A DNA stretch of 64,000 bases from an uncultured Parolsenella sp. (lineage in GTDB: Bacteria; Actinomycetota; Coriobacteriia; Coriobacteriales; Atopobiaceae). The notes beneath the pieces were generated by a model that saw only the letters and a list, made by a program, of their open reading frames with translations, searched no databases and had not been told where the DNA came from. Positions 1 to 7,694 of the stretch are shown here, in pieces; within the stretch, counting starts at the first letter, position 1, and the number at the start of each line of letters is the position of its first letter. The stretch is taken from the NCBI RefSeq assembly GCF_934660935.1, contig NZ_CAKUIH010000010.1, positions 6,204 to 70,203 on the forward strand, read 5' to 3'. The translations under genes and the position numbers were made by a program.

Positions 1-656
1 CCCTGATACAGGTGGACGCGGCCCGGATACACGACGACGGGCACTCCATCGATGGTGCCGACCGTCGCCTCAAACGTGTGCCCGGCAACCGGGCGAGCCG
101 TAACCGGGAATCCGTCGATATCAGCATACGGAATGCGACGGACGGGCTTGACCGCGGCAGCGAGCGCACCCAGACCACTTCCGAGGACGATAGCAACGGG
201 ATGCTCGACGCTCGCACGACAACCCTCGACAATCTTCTCATCAACCACGATGATTCCCTCCTTTTCGAGAGCACGGGCCGCAAAACCCGTTCCCCTCACG
301 AGTTTCCCTGTATGGGTTCCATCGTAGACGACTCCGGAGCCACAAGCCGGACTCTTCGACTTGAGTACGGCGAGCGGCGAAGAGAGCTCACGAGCACGAG
401 AGGCGACGTACCTCGCCCCGCGTACATAAGCTGCGGTTACGTCGTCCCCAGATACAGTGACAACGCAATCTCCGAGAATTTCGGCAGGCGGTCGAGGAGT
501 GGGCAGTCCGCCGTCGACCTCGGGGCAAATGGGAACGACGCGTCCTCCCCCATCCTCCACGGAACGCACGAGAGCCTCTACGGACGCGCAAGGGCGAGCG
601 CCGCCGTCGTAACGGCAACGCTCGCCCAATAGGCACCTGCTTACGATAAGGTCCAC
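1..656 (-). CDS. TudS (DUF523) - purine nucleoside phosphorylase fusion, 3' end cut by window edge
   Basis: One uninterrupted frame encodes two domains (218 codons visible). Residues 1-145 are a DUF523/TudS domain: CLLG with RYDG near the N-terminus (Cys8), PICPE (Cys44) and KSPACG (Cys105), the three cysteines that hold the [4Fe-4S] cluster in TudS thiouracil desulfidases, followed by the typical YDGTHTGKLVRGTG stretch. From about residue 154 a family-2 purine nucleoside phosphorylase begins: VLGSGLG (158-163) and PGRVHLYQ (211-218), matching the phosphate-binding GSGLG and GRxHxYEG motifs. The rest of the PNP lies outside the window. The start is the GTG at 656, with AAGAGAG just upstream and only 7 nt after the stop of the neighbouring gene, so they are probably co-transcribed. 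Domain identity is seen in sequence. A role in sulfur removal plus phosphorolysis of thio-nucleosides is inferred from the fusion. Confidence 0.85.
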   Translation of the reverse strand, partial: MDLIVSRCLLGERCRYDGGARPCASVEALVRSVEDGGGRVVPICPEVDGGLPTPRPPAEILGDCVVTVSGDDVTAAYVRGARYVASRARELSSPLAVLKSKSPACGSGVVYDGTHTGKLVRGTGFAARALEKEGIIVVDEKIVEGCRASVEHPVAIVLGSGLGALAAAVKPVRRIPYADIDGFPVTARPVAGHTFEATVGTIDGVPVVVYPGRVHLYQ

Positions 657-663
657 GGCTCTC

Positions 664-1581
664 TTATGCGCCCAGGGTATAGATCTGGATGGAAGCGCTG
701 GAAAGGATGCCGTTCACGTAGGCAGTCCACTCGCTGCTCGACGCCGTGGCGTTGGAAGCATACTGCTTATAGGCGACGGCATAGGCGATCTGCGCTTGGG
801 CGTACGTGGCGGAATCGGGAGTCCAGGTCTCGTCCTTCAGGGCCTCGTAGTAGGGGCCGTCGGTGCGCGCCCAGGTGTTGTTGGCGGCATCCCACTCGTC
901 GCCGATGAGGTTGACGATATAAGCACCGTAGTCACTCGTGGCGGTATCCTCTGCGCCCTCGGCCGGAGCCGTGGGGGCATCGGGGATGGTACCTGCCTGA
1001 GTGCTGCAGACCTTCTCCTTGAGCTTGTACATGGCAGCGCTCTCGCGAACGACTTCCTTCGCCTGATCCTCGCTCAAACCGTACTGCTGCGCAAGGGAGG
1101 CGATATCGGACGTACCAAGGATCTGCTCGGCATAGGAGCCGATCTCATCATCTGAGACCGTGATTCCCTCGGCCTCTGCCTGCTTGGCAAGAATCTGGTT
1201 GCGAGCGACAGCAAGGGTGGAGTCGGCGTTGGGCAGCGAGTAGTTGCCGTCCGCATCCTTGGCGGAGTCGAGAGAGATCTGGGACTCGATCGCATCGCGA
1301 ACGGTGATGGTCTCAGTCTTGCCGTTAAAGGTATAGGAGGCAATCACCCGGTCGAGGTCGCCCTCGGAAACCGTCGTGGCACCAGGGAACGCCGGAGACG
1401 GCGCAGCGCCCCCGAGGACGAAGTGACCGACGAGCAAGCCAACGATGAGAGCGACGACGACGCCTGCGGCAAGAATCTGAACAGGGACAGAGGCAGCAGC
1501 CTTGGGAGTCTGCGAGAACCTAGCACCGCCGGAGCGCGCGCCCTGCGAGGCAAGCTTATCGGAAGACTTCTTATCACCCAT
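664..1581 (-). CDS. Membrane-anchored SurA-N-like chaperone/foldase homologue without a PPIase domain
   Basis: A protein of 305 aa. An Ala/Lys-rich cytoplasmic head (1-35) is followed by one transmembrane helix (about 36-60, rich in Val/Leu/Ala) and a long extracytoplasmic part. The segment around TITVRDAIESQ to AMYKLKEKV resembles the helical SurA_N/trigger-factor C-like chaperone fold of PrsA and SurA, but no parvulin domain follows. The C-terminal part has repeated short Tyr/Ala/Trp-containing helices. The ATG at 1581 is preferred over an upstream in-frame start because GGAG lies 6 nt before it. It lies between isocitrate dehydrogenase (97 nt upstream) and the TudS-PNP gene (7 nt downstream). 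The function is inferred to be folding or stabilisation of secreted proteins; no catalytic residues are visible. Confidence 0.75.
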   Translation of the reverse strand: MGDKKSSDKLASQGARSGGARFSQTPKAAASVPVQILAAGVVVALIVGLLVGHFVLGGAAPSPAFPGATTVSEGDLDRVIASYTFNGKTETITVRDAIESQISLDSAKDADGNYSLPNADSTLAVARNQILAKQAEAEGITVSDDEIGSYAEQILGTSDIASLAQQYGLSEDQAKEVVRESAAMYKLKEKVCSTQAGTIPDAPTAPAEGAEDTATSDYGAYIVNLIGDEWDAANNTWARTDGPYYEALKDETWTPDSATYAQAQIAYAVAYKQYASNATASSSEWTAYVNGILSSASIQIYTLGA

Positions 1582-1678
1582 TGCAAACTCCAAATCAATC
1601 GAACGGCCGGGTACGAAACCCGGCCGCGCATACATACTTTGGCAAGTCTACCCCAATGTTGGAGACACCACGTAGACG

Positions 1679-2773
1679 CTAGGCAAGCTCTGCGACACGA
1701 GCGGCGACTGCGGCACCATAGGCTCGCGTCCCAACGGAACCCTCAGTGGAGCCCGTGAGGGCACGCTTGATGTCCGCAGTGACGCTCTCGCCGGCAGAAA
1801 GGACATCGCGCACGGCAGTGCGAATGCGATGCGCCGCCTCGTTCTCGCCAAGGTGATCGAGCATCATCGCCGCGGAGAGAATCATTGCCGTGGGGTTGGC
1901 GATGTCCTTACCCGCGATATCGGGGGCACTACCGTGCGTAGCCTCGAAAATGGCCTGGTTCAGGCCAATGTTAGACCCGGGCGCGAGGCCAAGGCCTCCA
2001 ACGAGGCCGGCACAGAGGTCGCTCACGATGTCGCCGTACAGGTTGGGAAGGACCATGACATCGAAGTCCGCGGGGTTCTGTACGAGGCCCATGCACGTGG
2101 CGTCGACAATCTTGTTGTCAAACTCGATATCGGGGTACTCGGCAGCGACGCGCTCGGCCGTGTGGAGGAACAGGCCGTCCGTGCACTTCATGATGTTCGC
2201 CTTGTGAACAGCGGTGACCTTGCGGCGGCCGTTCTTGCGAGCGTAGTCGAACGCATAGCGAATGATGCGCTCGGAACCGCTCACGCTGATGGGCTTGAGT
2301 GAAATGGCGGAATCGGGCTTGATGGCGCCGGCACCCTGCGCGGCAACGGTGTCGATGATAGAACGAGCACCCTCGCTACCCTCATCGAACTCGATGCCAG
2401 CGTAGAGGTCTTCCGTGTTCTCGCGAACGATTACGAGGTCGACGCCGTCATAACGGCTGCCATCGCCAGGCATCGAGAGGCACGGGCGCACGCAGGCATA
2501 GAGGTCGAAGGCGCGCCTCAGTGCAACGTTCACGCTGCGGAATCCGGAACCCACGGGCGTGGTAACCGGACCCTTGATGGCGGTGCCGGTCTCGCGAATC
2601 GAATCGAGGACGCGCTCAGGCAGCGGAGTGCCCTCTTCCTCCATGACGTGGGCGCCCGCCTCCTGGACATGCCAGTCGATGCTTACGCCAGAGGCCTCGA
2701 CGACCTCACGCATGGCAGCAGAAATCTCCGGACCGATGCCATCGCCAGGAATGAGCGTTACCTGATGGGCCAT
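1679..2773 (-). CDS. icd: Isocitrate dehydrogenase, NAD-type (isocitrate/isopropylmalate dehydrogenase family)
   Basis: A 364-aa beta-decarboxylating dehydrogenase starting IPGDGIGPEI. The substrate loop SVNVALRRAFDLYACVRP has the Ser/Asn and Arg pattern of isocitrate dehydrogenases rather than LeuB. VIVRENTEDLYAGIE, the metal-binding segment (DATCMGLVQNPADFDVMVLPNLYGDI) and GSAPDIAGKDIANP complete the family signature. Its length fits the short NAD-dependent homo-oligomeric type related to eukaryotic IDH3. It would oxidise isocitrate to 2-oxoglutarate, probably for glutamate synthesis since no other TCA genes are nearby. GGGGGAAT precedes the ATG. The downstream neighbour on the same strand is the SurA-N-like protein. 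Confidence 0.9.
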   Translation of the reverse strand: MAHQVTLIPGDGIGPEISAAMREVVEASGVSIDWHVQEAGAHVMEEEGTPLPERVLDSIRETGTAIKGPVTTPVGSGFRSVNVALRRAFDLYACVRPCLSMPGDGSRYDGVDLVIVRENTEDLYAGIEFDEGSEGARSIIDTVAAQGAGAIKPDSAISLKPISVSGSERIIRYAFDYARKNGRRKVTAVHKANIMKCTDGLFLHTAERVAAEYPDIEFDNKIVDATCMGLVQNPADFDVMVLPNLYGDIVSDLCAGLVGGLGLAPGSNIGLNQAIFEATHGSAPDIAGKDIANPTAMILSAAMMLDHLGENEAAHRIRTAVRDVLSAGESVTADIKRALTGSTEGSVGTRAYGAAVAARVAELA

Positions 2774-2884
2774 AATTCCCCCTCGTCGTATTGCGGAGCG
2801 ACCCGCTATTGGCTGCGTAAGCGATTCTACGTAAGAACGATTGAAGGCGGAGCAAGCACACTCACGGCTTCACAGAGCCGAAAC

Positions 2885-3493
2885 CTACTTGCCGTCGACG
2901 ATGGCGATGATCTCGGCAGAACGGTCCTTGACGAAGCCCCTTCCGTTCTCGGCGTCAAAGCGAATGCGCTCAGCAAGGGCGGACTTAATCTCATCGCTCG
3001 CCTCTCCCTGAACGAACTCGAGCATGCCGGCAAGCATGTCGCGGTAGCCAAGGTCGCCGTGATAGCACTGGATGGCCTCGTCGAGAAGAGGCCAGGCCTT
3101 CTCGGCAGCATCGAGGGACTTTGAACCCATACGTGCAATCAGGCAGAAGGCAGAAACGCGAACGCGAGAGTTGTTCTCATCAAACAGCGAGGCCTCGGCG
3201 CCCTCGTAGGAATCCTCGACAAGCGTGGGGTCGACATCGGCGATATAGCGGAGCGCGTCAAGTGCCTCCCAGCGCGTCTGCGCCTCTGGGCGGAACAGCG
3301 CGTCGACCATGGCCTCGGCAACAGCCGGAAGCTTGTCGCCAAGGGCGTTGGGATCATCGGCAAGCATACTCGTGAGCGTATGGGAAGCTTCCTGACGAGC
3401 GCGACGAACGGGGCCGGAGACCTCGTCGATCAGGCGGTCAACCATGGTAATCTTTCCAGCGCCAAACCTCGCGGTGGCAGTCTTCTCGGTCAT
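2885..3493 (-). CDS. HEAT-repeat-like alpha-helical protein
   Basis: A soluble 202-aa protein, almost wholly helical, with no signal peptide. Segments such as VRRARQEASHTLTSML, RWEALDALRYIADVDPTLV, SRVRVSAFCLIARMG and YRDMLAGMLEFV are spaced by 35-45 residues, as in HEAT/ARM-type repeats, which act as protein-binding scaffolds. No catalytic motif is present. Its stop lies 111 nt upstream of icd. It is 12 nt downstream of the NYN-domain gene on the same strand, so it probably belongs to the same transcript as the NYN and membrane-protein genes. The partner is unknown. Confidence 0.75.
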   Translation of the reverse strand: MTEKTATARFGAGKITMVDRLIDEVSGPVRRARQEASHTLTSMLADDPNALGDKLPAVAEAMVDALFRPEAQTRWEALDALRYIADVDPTLVEDSYEGAEASLFDENNSRVRVSAFCLIARMGSKSLDAAEKAWPLLDEAIQCYHGDLGYRDMLAGMLEFVQGEASDEIKSALAERIRFDAENGRGFVKDRSAEIIAIVDGK

Positions 3494-3505
3494 GCGGGTC
3501 CTCCC

Positions 3506-4303
3506 CTACTCGCAGAACCCATCGACAACGGCGGTGCCGCTTCGAGGGTCGGTGTGAATTTCAATGAGGCCAAACGACGCGGCCTCGCGCAACAACGCCG
3601 TGAAAGAGCGATAGCCATAGCTCCTCTCGGAGAACTGTGGTTGCTTACGGCGCATGGTGTCCTTAATGAGCGACGCCCGAATGATGCTGTCGGTCTCTCG
3701 CTGGAGGGCGTCGACGGTCTCCAACATGAGCTTATAGCAGGCGAGTTTCTCCTTTGGGACGCGATCCTCGTAGGCGGGAACGCCGCCAGCGGAGACGATA
3801 TCCTCATAGAAGATGAACTCGTCGCAGACCTCGGTGAGCAAGGTGCTCGTCGCCTCGCGCATGCCCACGCCAATCACGGTCTTATTGAACTCTCGGAGCT
3901 TGGAGACAAGCGGCGAGAAGTCCGAGTCACCGGAGAGAACCGCAAAGGTGTCAATGTGGTTCTTGGTAAGACACATCTCCATGGCGTCCACGGCAAGGCG
4001 GATATCCGCGGAGTTCTTGCCCGTATAGGCACGATCGGGAATCTCGATCAGCTCGATGCCCAGCTCATGCAGTGGCGTCACCGCCTCATCAAAGCGCTGC
4101 CAGTCGCAATAGGCGCGCTTCACGACGATGCGCCCTTTCTCGACAAGGCGCTCGAGAATGCGCTTGACGTCCGGCGCGGGGCCTGGTTCCTGATGGCCCC
4201 GACGGTTGCGCTTGCCAGTGCCAAGAGCAAGGTTCTCGTAGTCGATGAACACGGCAATCGTGCCCTGAGGAGCCGTGGGAATCGATTGGTCCATTTCACG
4301 CAC
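3506..4303 (-). CDS. NYN-domain (LabA/DUF88-like) ribonuclease homologue with C-terminal OST-HTH/LOTUS-like domain
   Basis: A 265-aa protein. The N-terminal half is a PIN-like NYN domain: AVFIDYENLA (first acidic motif), KNSADIRLAVDAMEM and FAVLSGDSDFSPLV supply the acidic residues expected for divalent metal and nuclease activity. The C-terminal part (about 180-262) has the LMLETVDAL... YGYRSFTALLREAASFGLIEI pattern of an OST-HTH/LOTUS RNA-binding domain. This architecture is known for predicted RNA-processing or decay enzymes. The start is uncertain: GTG at 4303 or ATG at 4294, neither with a strong Shine-Dalgarno. The gene begins 2 nt after the stop of the upstream membrane-protein gene, suggesting coupling. 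Confidence 0.85.
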   Translation of the reverse strand: MREMDQSIPTAPQGTIAVFIDYENLALGTGKRNRRGHQEPGPAPDVKRILERLVEKGRIVVKRAYCDWQRFDEAVTPLHELGIELIEIPDRAYTGKNSADIRLAVDAMEMCLTKNHIDTFAVLSGDSDFSPLVSKLREFNKTVIGVGMREATSTLLTEVCDEFIFYEDIVSAGGVPAYEDRVPKEKLACYKLMLETVDALQRETDSIIRASLIKDTMRRKQPQFSERSYGYRSFTALLREAASFGLIEIHTDPRSGTAVVDGFCE

Positions 4304-4305
4304 GA

Positions 4306-4731
4306 CTATTTACCAGCCTTCTTCTTGTCGTCAGCGACGCTCATGAGCTCTGGCTCGGACGCGCCAGTACGAGCTCGCTCGCGTTCCGCACGCTTGACGC
4401 GGGCGCGTTCCCGATCACGAGCGCGGGCCTCGGGGGTCATGAGGCGATCCACGAACTTCCACGGACCAACCGACTCGCCATAACCGAACTTAAGCCCGGC
4501 GATTGCGCCCGTGATGGCACCGATGGCAAACATGCCGAGGACCACATACCCCGTCATCCACACGACCATGAACAGGAAGGAGCCTGCGAGAACCGCAGCG
4601 AGATTGGCAGCGAAGAAGCCAGATGTACCCCTCACGCGACCTCCAGCATCTTCACCGAGGTGAAACCCGATGAAGATGCCAAAGACCGCGAACAGGATGC
4701 TGACGATGGTGATGCCGAAACCGTCACCCAC
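4306..4731 (-). CDS. Small membrane protein with a charged C-terminal tail
   Basis: A 141-aa protein with three predicted transmembrane helices: GITIVSILFAVFGIFIGFHL, an Ala/Val/Leu-rich helix around 42-62, and VVLGMFAIGAITGAIAGLKF. A C-terminal cytoplasmic tail (about 98-141) is dominated by Arg, Glu and Lys and is probably a charged single helix. I do not recognise the family. It is directly downstream of the His/Cys-tailed dehydrogenase (3 nt gap) and directly upstream of the NYN nuclease-like gene (2 nt gap), so co-expression is likely. The basic tail could bind RNA or ribosomes, which is speculation from context. Confidence 0.7.
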   Translation of the reverse strand: MGDGFGITIVSILFAVFGIFIGFHLGEDAGGRVRGTSGFFAANLAAVLAGSFLFMVVWMTGYVVLGMFAIGAITGAIAGLKFGYGESVGPWKFVDRLMTPEARARDRERARVKRAERERARTGASEPELMSVADDKKKAGK

Positions 4732-4734
4732 GCG

Positions 4735-5805
4735 CTACTCCTCGCAGTGGCAGCCATCGCCATGGCCGCAGGCGCACTCATGGTCGCCGTCGTGATCGTG
4801 ACCGCATGTGCATTCGTGATCGTGGCCATGGTCGTGGCCGCAGGAGCACTCGTGGTCATGGTCGTCGGGCTCGAAGGCACTGGTGTCTAGCTTGCCCCAG
4901 TCCAGACCCGCTGCCACGGCGTCAGCCTGCTCGGCGTAGAGAAGGGTGAGCGCCTGGGTTCCAAGACGGCCGCCACCGATCTGATCGAGCATGTCGTAGA
5001 GCGTGAAGGCGGTCTCGACGCCAGGAAGCGTGATGTCGAGGTCCTCGGACTGCTCGATAGCGAGGCCAAGGTCCTTGCGGAAGTGCTCGACGAGGAAGCC
5101 AGGCTTGTAGTCTCCCTCGAGGGCCTTGGGACCAAGGCCCGTGAGCGCACGCGAGCCACCCATGCCGGAGCCGACCATCTCGAGCATGCGGGACACGTCA
5201 AGGCCGCCCTGCTCGGCGAGGGCGAGGGCGTCGGCCATGCCGACCATGCAGCCGGCAAGGGAGACCTGGTTGCAGAGCTTTGCGGTCTGCCCTGCGCCAG
5301 CGGCATCGAAATAGAAGATCTTCGAGGAGAAGGACTCGAGAATGGGCAGAACCGGAGCAACGTCTGCCTCCTTGGCACCAACGATGAGCGTCAGGGTGCC
5401 GTCGATGGCGCCCTGCTCGCCGCCGGTCACCGGGCAGTCGAAGGCGTGCTTGTCCTCGACCTCCGCCGCGTCGTGAATATCGCGAGCAAGCGCAGGCGAA
5501 GAGGTCGTGAGGTCGATGAGCCATGCGCCCTTCTTTGCGACGCGAATGAGCCCGTCAGTCGAGAGGTAGACATCCTCCACGTCAGAGGGATAGCCGACCA
5601 TCGTAAAGACGACGTCTGCGTCAGCGGCAGCCACCGCAGGGCTATCCGCCCAGGTAGCACCTCGAGCGATGATGGCATCGGCCTTCTCCTTGGTGCGGTT
5701 GTAGACGGTTACGTCATAACCAGCATCCATGATATGGCCAGCGATGGGCGCGCCCATAATGCCGGTACCGATGAAGGCGACCTTGAGGTTTTTGGCTGCA
5801 GTCAT
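4735..5805 (-). CDS. Beta-hydroxyacid dehydrogenase (HIBADH/tartronate semialdehyde reductase family) with His/Cys-rich tail
   Basis: A 356-aa protein. The N-terminal Rossmann domain has VAFIGTGIMGAPIAGHIMDA (NAD(P) binding). DCPVTGGEQGA is the substrate-binding signature (usually DAPVSGG) and AKLCNQV supplies the catalytic Lys region (usually xKxxNN). These match 3-hydroxyisobutyrate dehydrogenase and 2-hydroxy-3-oxopropionate reductase. Unusually, residues 314-356 form a tail made of three imperfect HDHEC(S/T/A)CGH repeats ending GCHCEE, with about 12 His and 8 Cys, a likely Zn/Ni/Cu-binding or storage segment. The ATG at 5805 has AGAAAGGAG upstream. A link to the glycerate kinase at 47-48 kb (glyoxylate-glycerate route) is possible but unproven. 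Confidence 0.88.
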   Translation of the reverse strand: MTAAKNLKVAFIGTGIMGAPIAGHIMDAGYDVTVYNRTKEKADAIIARGATWADSPAVAAADADVVFTMVGYPSDVEDVYLSTDGLIRVAKKGAWLIDLTTSSPALARDIHDAAEVEDKHAFDCPVTGGEQGAIDGTLTLIVGAKEADVAPVLPILESFSSKIFYFDAAGAGQTAKLCNQVSLAGCMVGMADALALAEQGGLDVSRMLEMVGSGMGGSRALTGLGPKALEGDYKPGFLVEHFRKDLGLAIEQSEDLDITLPGVETAFTLYDMLDQIGGGRLGTQALTLLYAEQADAVAAGLDWGKLDTSAFEPDDHDHECSCGHDHGHDHECTCGHDHDGDHECACGHGDGCHCEE

Positions 5806-5868
5806 GCTGCTCCTTTCTGGCGGCGCAAACGACCGCAAATGAACAAGGATTCCCCTCGTGGGAATCAG

Positions 5869-6951
5869 TTACTTTGAGCGGACCTTACGGGCAATGCGAT
5901 CCGTGAAGGAGAGGGCCTCGCGACGGTCTTTGCCCCAGAAGACGCACGCCACCATACCGGGGCCCACGTGCGCGCCAATGACCGGCGAGACGGAGCTGTG
6001 GATGATAGGAATGTCACGACAGCCAGGCTCCTTGCGAATTTGGTCAGCAAGCCAGCGCGCGTCCTTCTCGGCGTCAGTGTCCACGATGCCGATGGGCATG
6101 TGCGTGACGACACCGCTCGCGCCAATGTAGTTCTCTTTGAAGTCGGCAATGATAGCGCGGAGGGCCTTCTTGCGGCCGCGACACATGCCACGAAGCGTGA
6201 GGGCGCCGCTGAGGTCATAAGAGAGCTCGGGCTTGATGTCGAGTTTGCCACCGACGGTCGCCGCCGCAGGCGGAATGCGTCCACCACGCGCGAGGGCGTC
6301 AAAACTATCGAGCGTAAAGTAGCCTTGGATGTAATAGCGGGCCTCTTCCGCCCACCCGACAAGCTCGGACGCCGTGAGGCCGTTGCCCACCTGACGCACG
6401 GCCTCGATGGTCAAGAGCTCGGCCGCAGCGGAGGGACAAAGATTGTCCACGACGTAAATCTCGTAGCCGGGATGCGCCTCGCGGACAAGGTCAGCCGCCT
6501 GACGGGCGGCGTCGACGCTCGAAGAAAGGCCGCGAGTGAAGGCGAGGTAAACGGCAGGGATGCCGTCCTTGGCCATGCGCTCAAACACCTCGAGATAGTT
6601 ACCGGGCGTAACGGCAGACGTCGACACGTGCTCGCCGGCACGCATGCGCTCATAAAACTCATGAGGGGACATGGAGCGCCAGAGGTCATCCACGTGCTCC
6701 CCGTCTTCCATTACGAACGGAAAATGGACGATCTCGACACCGAGGGCGCGGGCGACCTCGGGGGCAAAGTCGGCACAGGAGTCCACGATGATGCGGCACT
6801 GGCCGTCACGGCGATAGCTTGCTCCAACCGCACGCGCAATGGTCTCGGGCTCTTCCCCCGCGACCGGCGCAGCCTCGAAGCATGCGACGGCCGCGGGCTC
6901 CGTAGAACCCGCGGCCTGAAGGTTTGAATTGTCAGAAATCTCGCTACTCAT
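5869..6951 (-). CDS. DegV family fatty-acid-binding protein
   Basis: A 360-aa protein. After an about 60-residue N-terminal extension, the DegV/FakB fold starts at IIVDSCADFAPEVARALGVEIVHFPF. VSTSAVTPGNYLEVFE holds the Thr/Ser loop that contacts the fatty-acid carboxylate. VDNLCPSAAAELLTIEA and ARGGRIPPAAATVGGKLDIKPEL are also typical. DegV/FakB proteins bind fatty acids and present them to the kinase FakA, which is not in this window. GAGGAG lies 5 nt before ATG 6951, and the start overlaps the 3' end of hpf by 8 nt, so translation is probably coupled. The N-terminal extension is longer than in FakB and of unknown role. Confidence 0.88.
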   Translation of the reverse strand: MSSEISDNSNLQAAGSTEPAAVACFEAAPVAGEEPETIARAVGASYRRDGQCRIIVDSCADFAPEVARALGVEIVHFPFVMEDGEHVDDLWRSMSPHEFYERMRAGEHVSTSAVTPGNYLEVFERMAKDGIPAVYLAFTRGLSSSVDAARQAADLVREAHPGYEIYVVDNLCPSAAAELLTIEAVRQVGNGLTASELVGWAEEARYYIQGYFTLDSFDALARGGRIPPAAATVGGKLDIKPELSYDLSGALTLRGMCRGRKKALRAIIADFKENYIGASGVVTHMPIGIVDTDAEKDARWLADQIRKEPGCRDIPIIHSSVSPVIGAHVGPGMVACVFWGKDRREALSFTDRIARKVRSK

Positions 6952-7516
6952 CCGGCTCCTCGATCTTGGGCTTAATGATTCCATACCCGCCGCTCTTGCG
7001 GCGATAAATAACATTCACAAGGCCAGTGGTGGCATTCGTGAAAACGTAGAAGTCGTGACCGATGAGGTCAGTCTGGACGAGGGCCTCTTCCTCGCTCATG
7101 GGCGGCAGGTCGATGACCTTCTCGCGAACAAGCTCTTCGTCGTCATCACCCTCGATAAGATCAGCCAAATCCCCCGAGGCGGGAGCGACGGGCAGCCCCT
7201 GAGTACGCTGGCGACGGTCAATGACCTTGGTCTTGAACTTACGAATCTGACGGGTCACCTTATCAGCGGCGATATCAATGGCGGCGTACATGTCAGGATC
7301 TGCGGATTCGACGCGAACCACGTTGTCGCGAACACGCACGGTGACCTCGCAGACCGCCGCCTCGGGATTGGAGCGGTTCTTCTCGACTCGAAGGACGACG
7401 TCACATGTCATGGGCTGAATGTCGAAGACTCCGAGAGCCCCGCCGATCTTCTCGTCAACGTAGTTGCGCAGCGCGTCAGTAACGGTAACCTTGCGACCGG
7501 ATACCTTGATGTCCAT
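6944..7516 (-). CDS. hpf: Ribosome hibernation promoting factor, long form
   Basis: A 190-aa protein. The N-terminal domain (MDIKVSGRKVTVTDALRNYV to about residue 100) is the RaiA/S30EA fold that sits in the decoding centre. The C-terminal domain (about 130-185, VREKVIDLPPMSEEEALVQ, HDFYVFTNATTGLVNVIYRR) is the dimerisation domain that makes 100S ribosome pairs in bacteria with only the long form. The linker carries an acidic EGDDDEE patch. ATG 7516 is chosen because GGAGG lies 4-5 nt upstream. The gene overlaps degV by 8 nt. The 178-nt upstream gap contains an AT-rich stretch near 7600-7640 that may hold the promoter. Confidence 0.93.
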   Translation of the reverse strand: MDIKVSGRKVTVTDALRNYVDEKIGGALGVFDIQPMTCDVVLRVEKNRSNPEAAVCEVTVRVRDNVVRVESADPDMYAAIDIAADKVTRQIRKFKTKVIDRRQRTQGLPVAPASGDLADLIEGDDDEELVREKVIDLPPMSEEEALVQTDLIGHDFYVFTNATTGLVNVIYRRKSGGYGIIKPKIEEPDE

Positions 7517-7694
7517 AGTGCCTCCAACCCTAGAGCCAAAATGCACGTTCCGGGGACGCGAGCCCTTGGGACTGACGTCCGTACTCTCTAGATACCCAAA
7601 CGCGACAAAAAAGTTCGCGAGAAAATAAATGACCGGTTACCGATTCCACCCTTCACAAGCAAACAATTGCACGCTTAGACAGACAAATCAGGCA

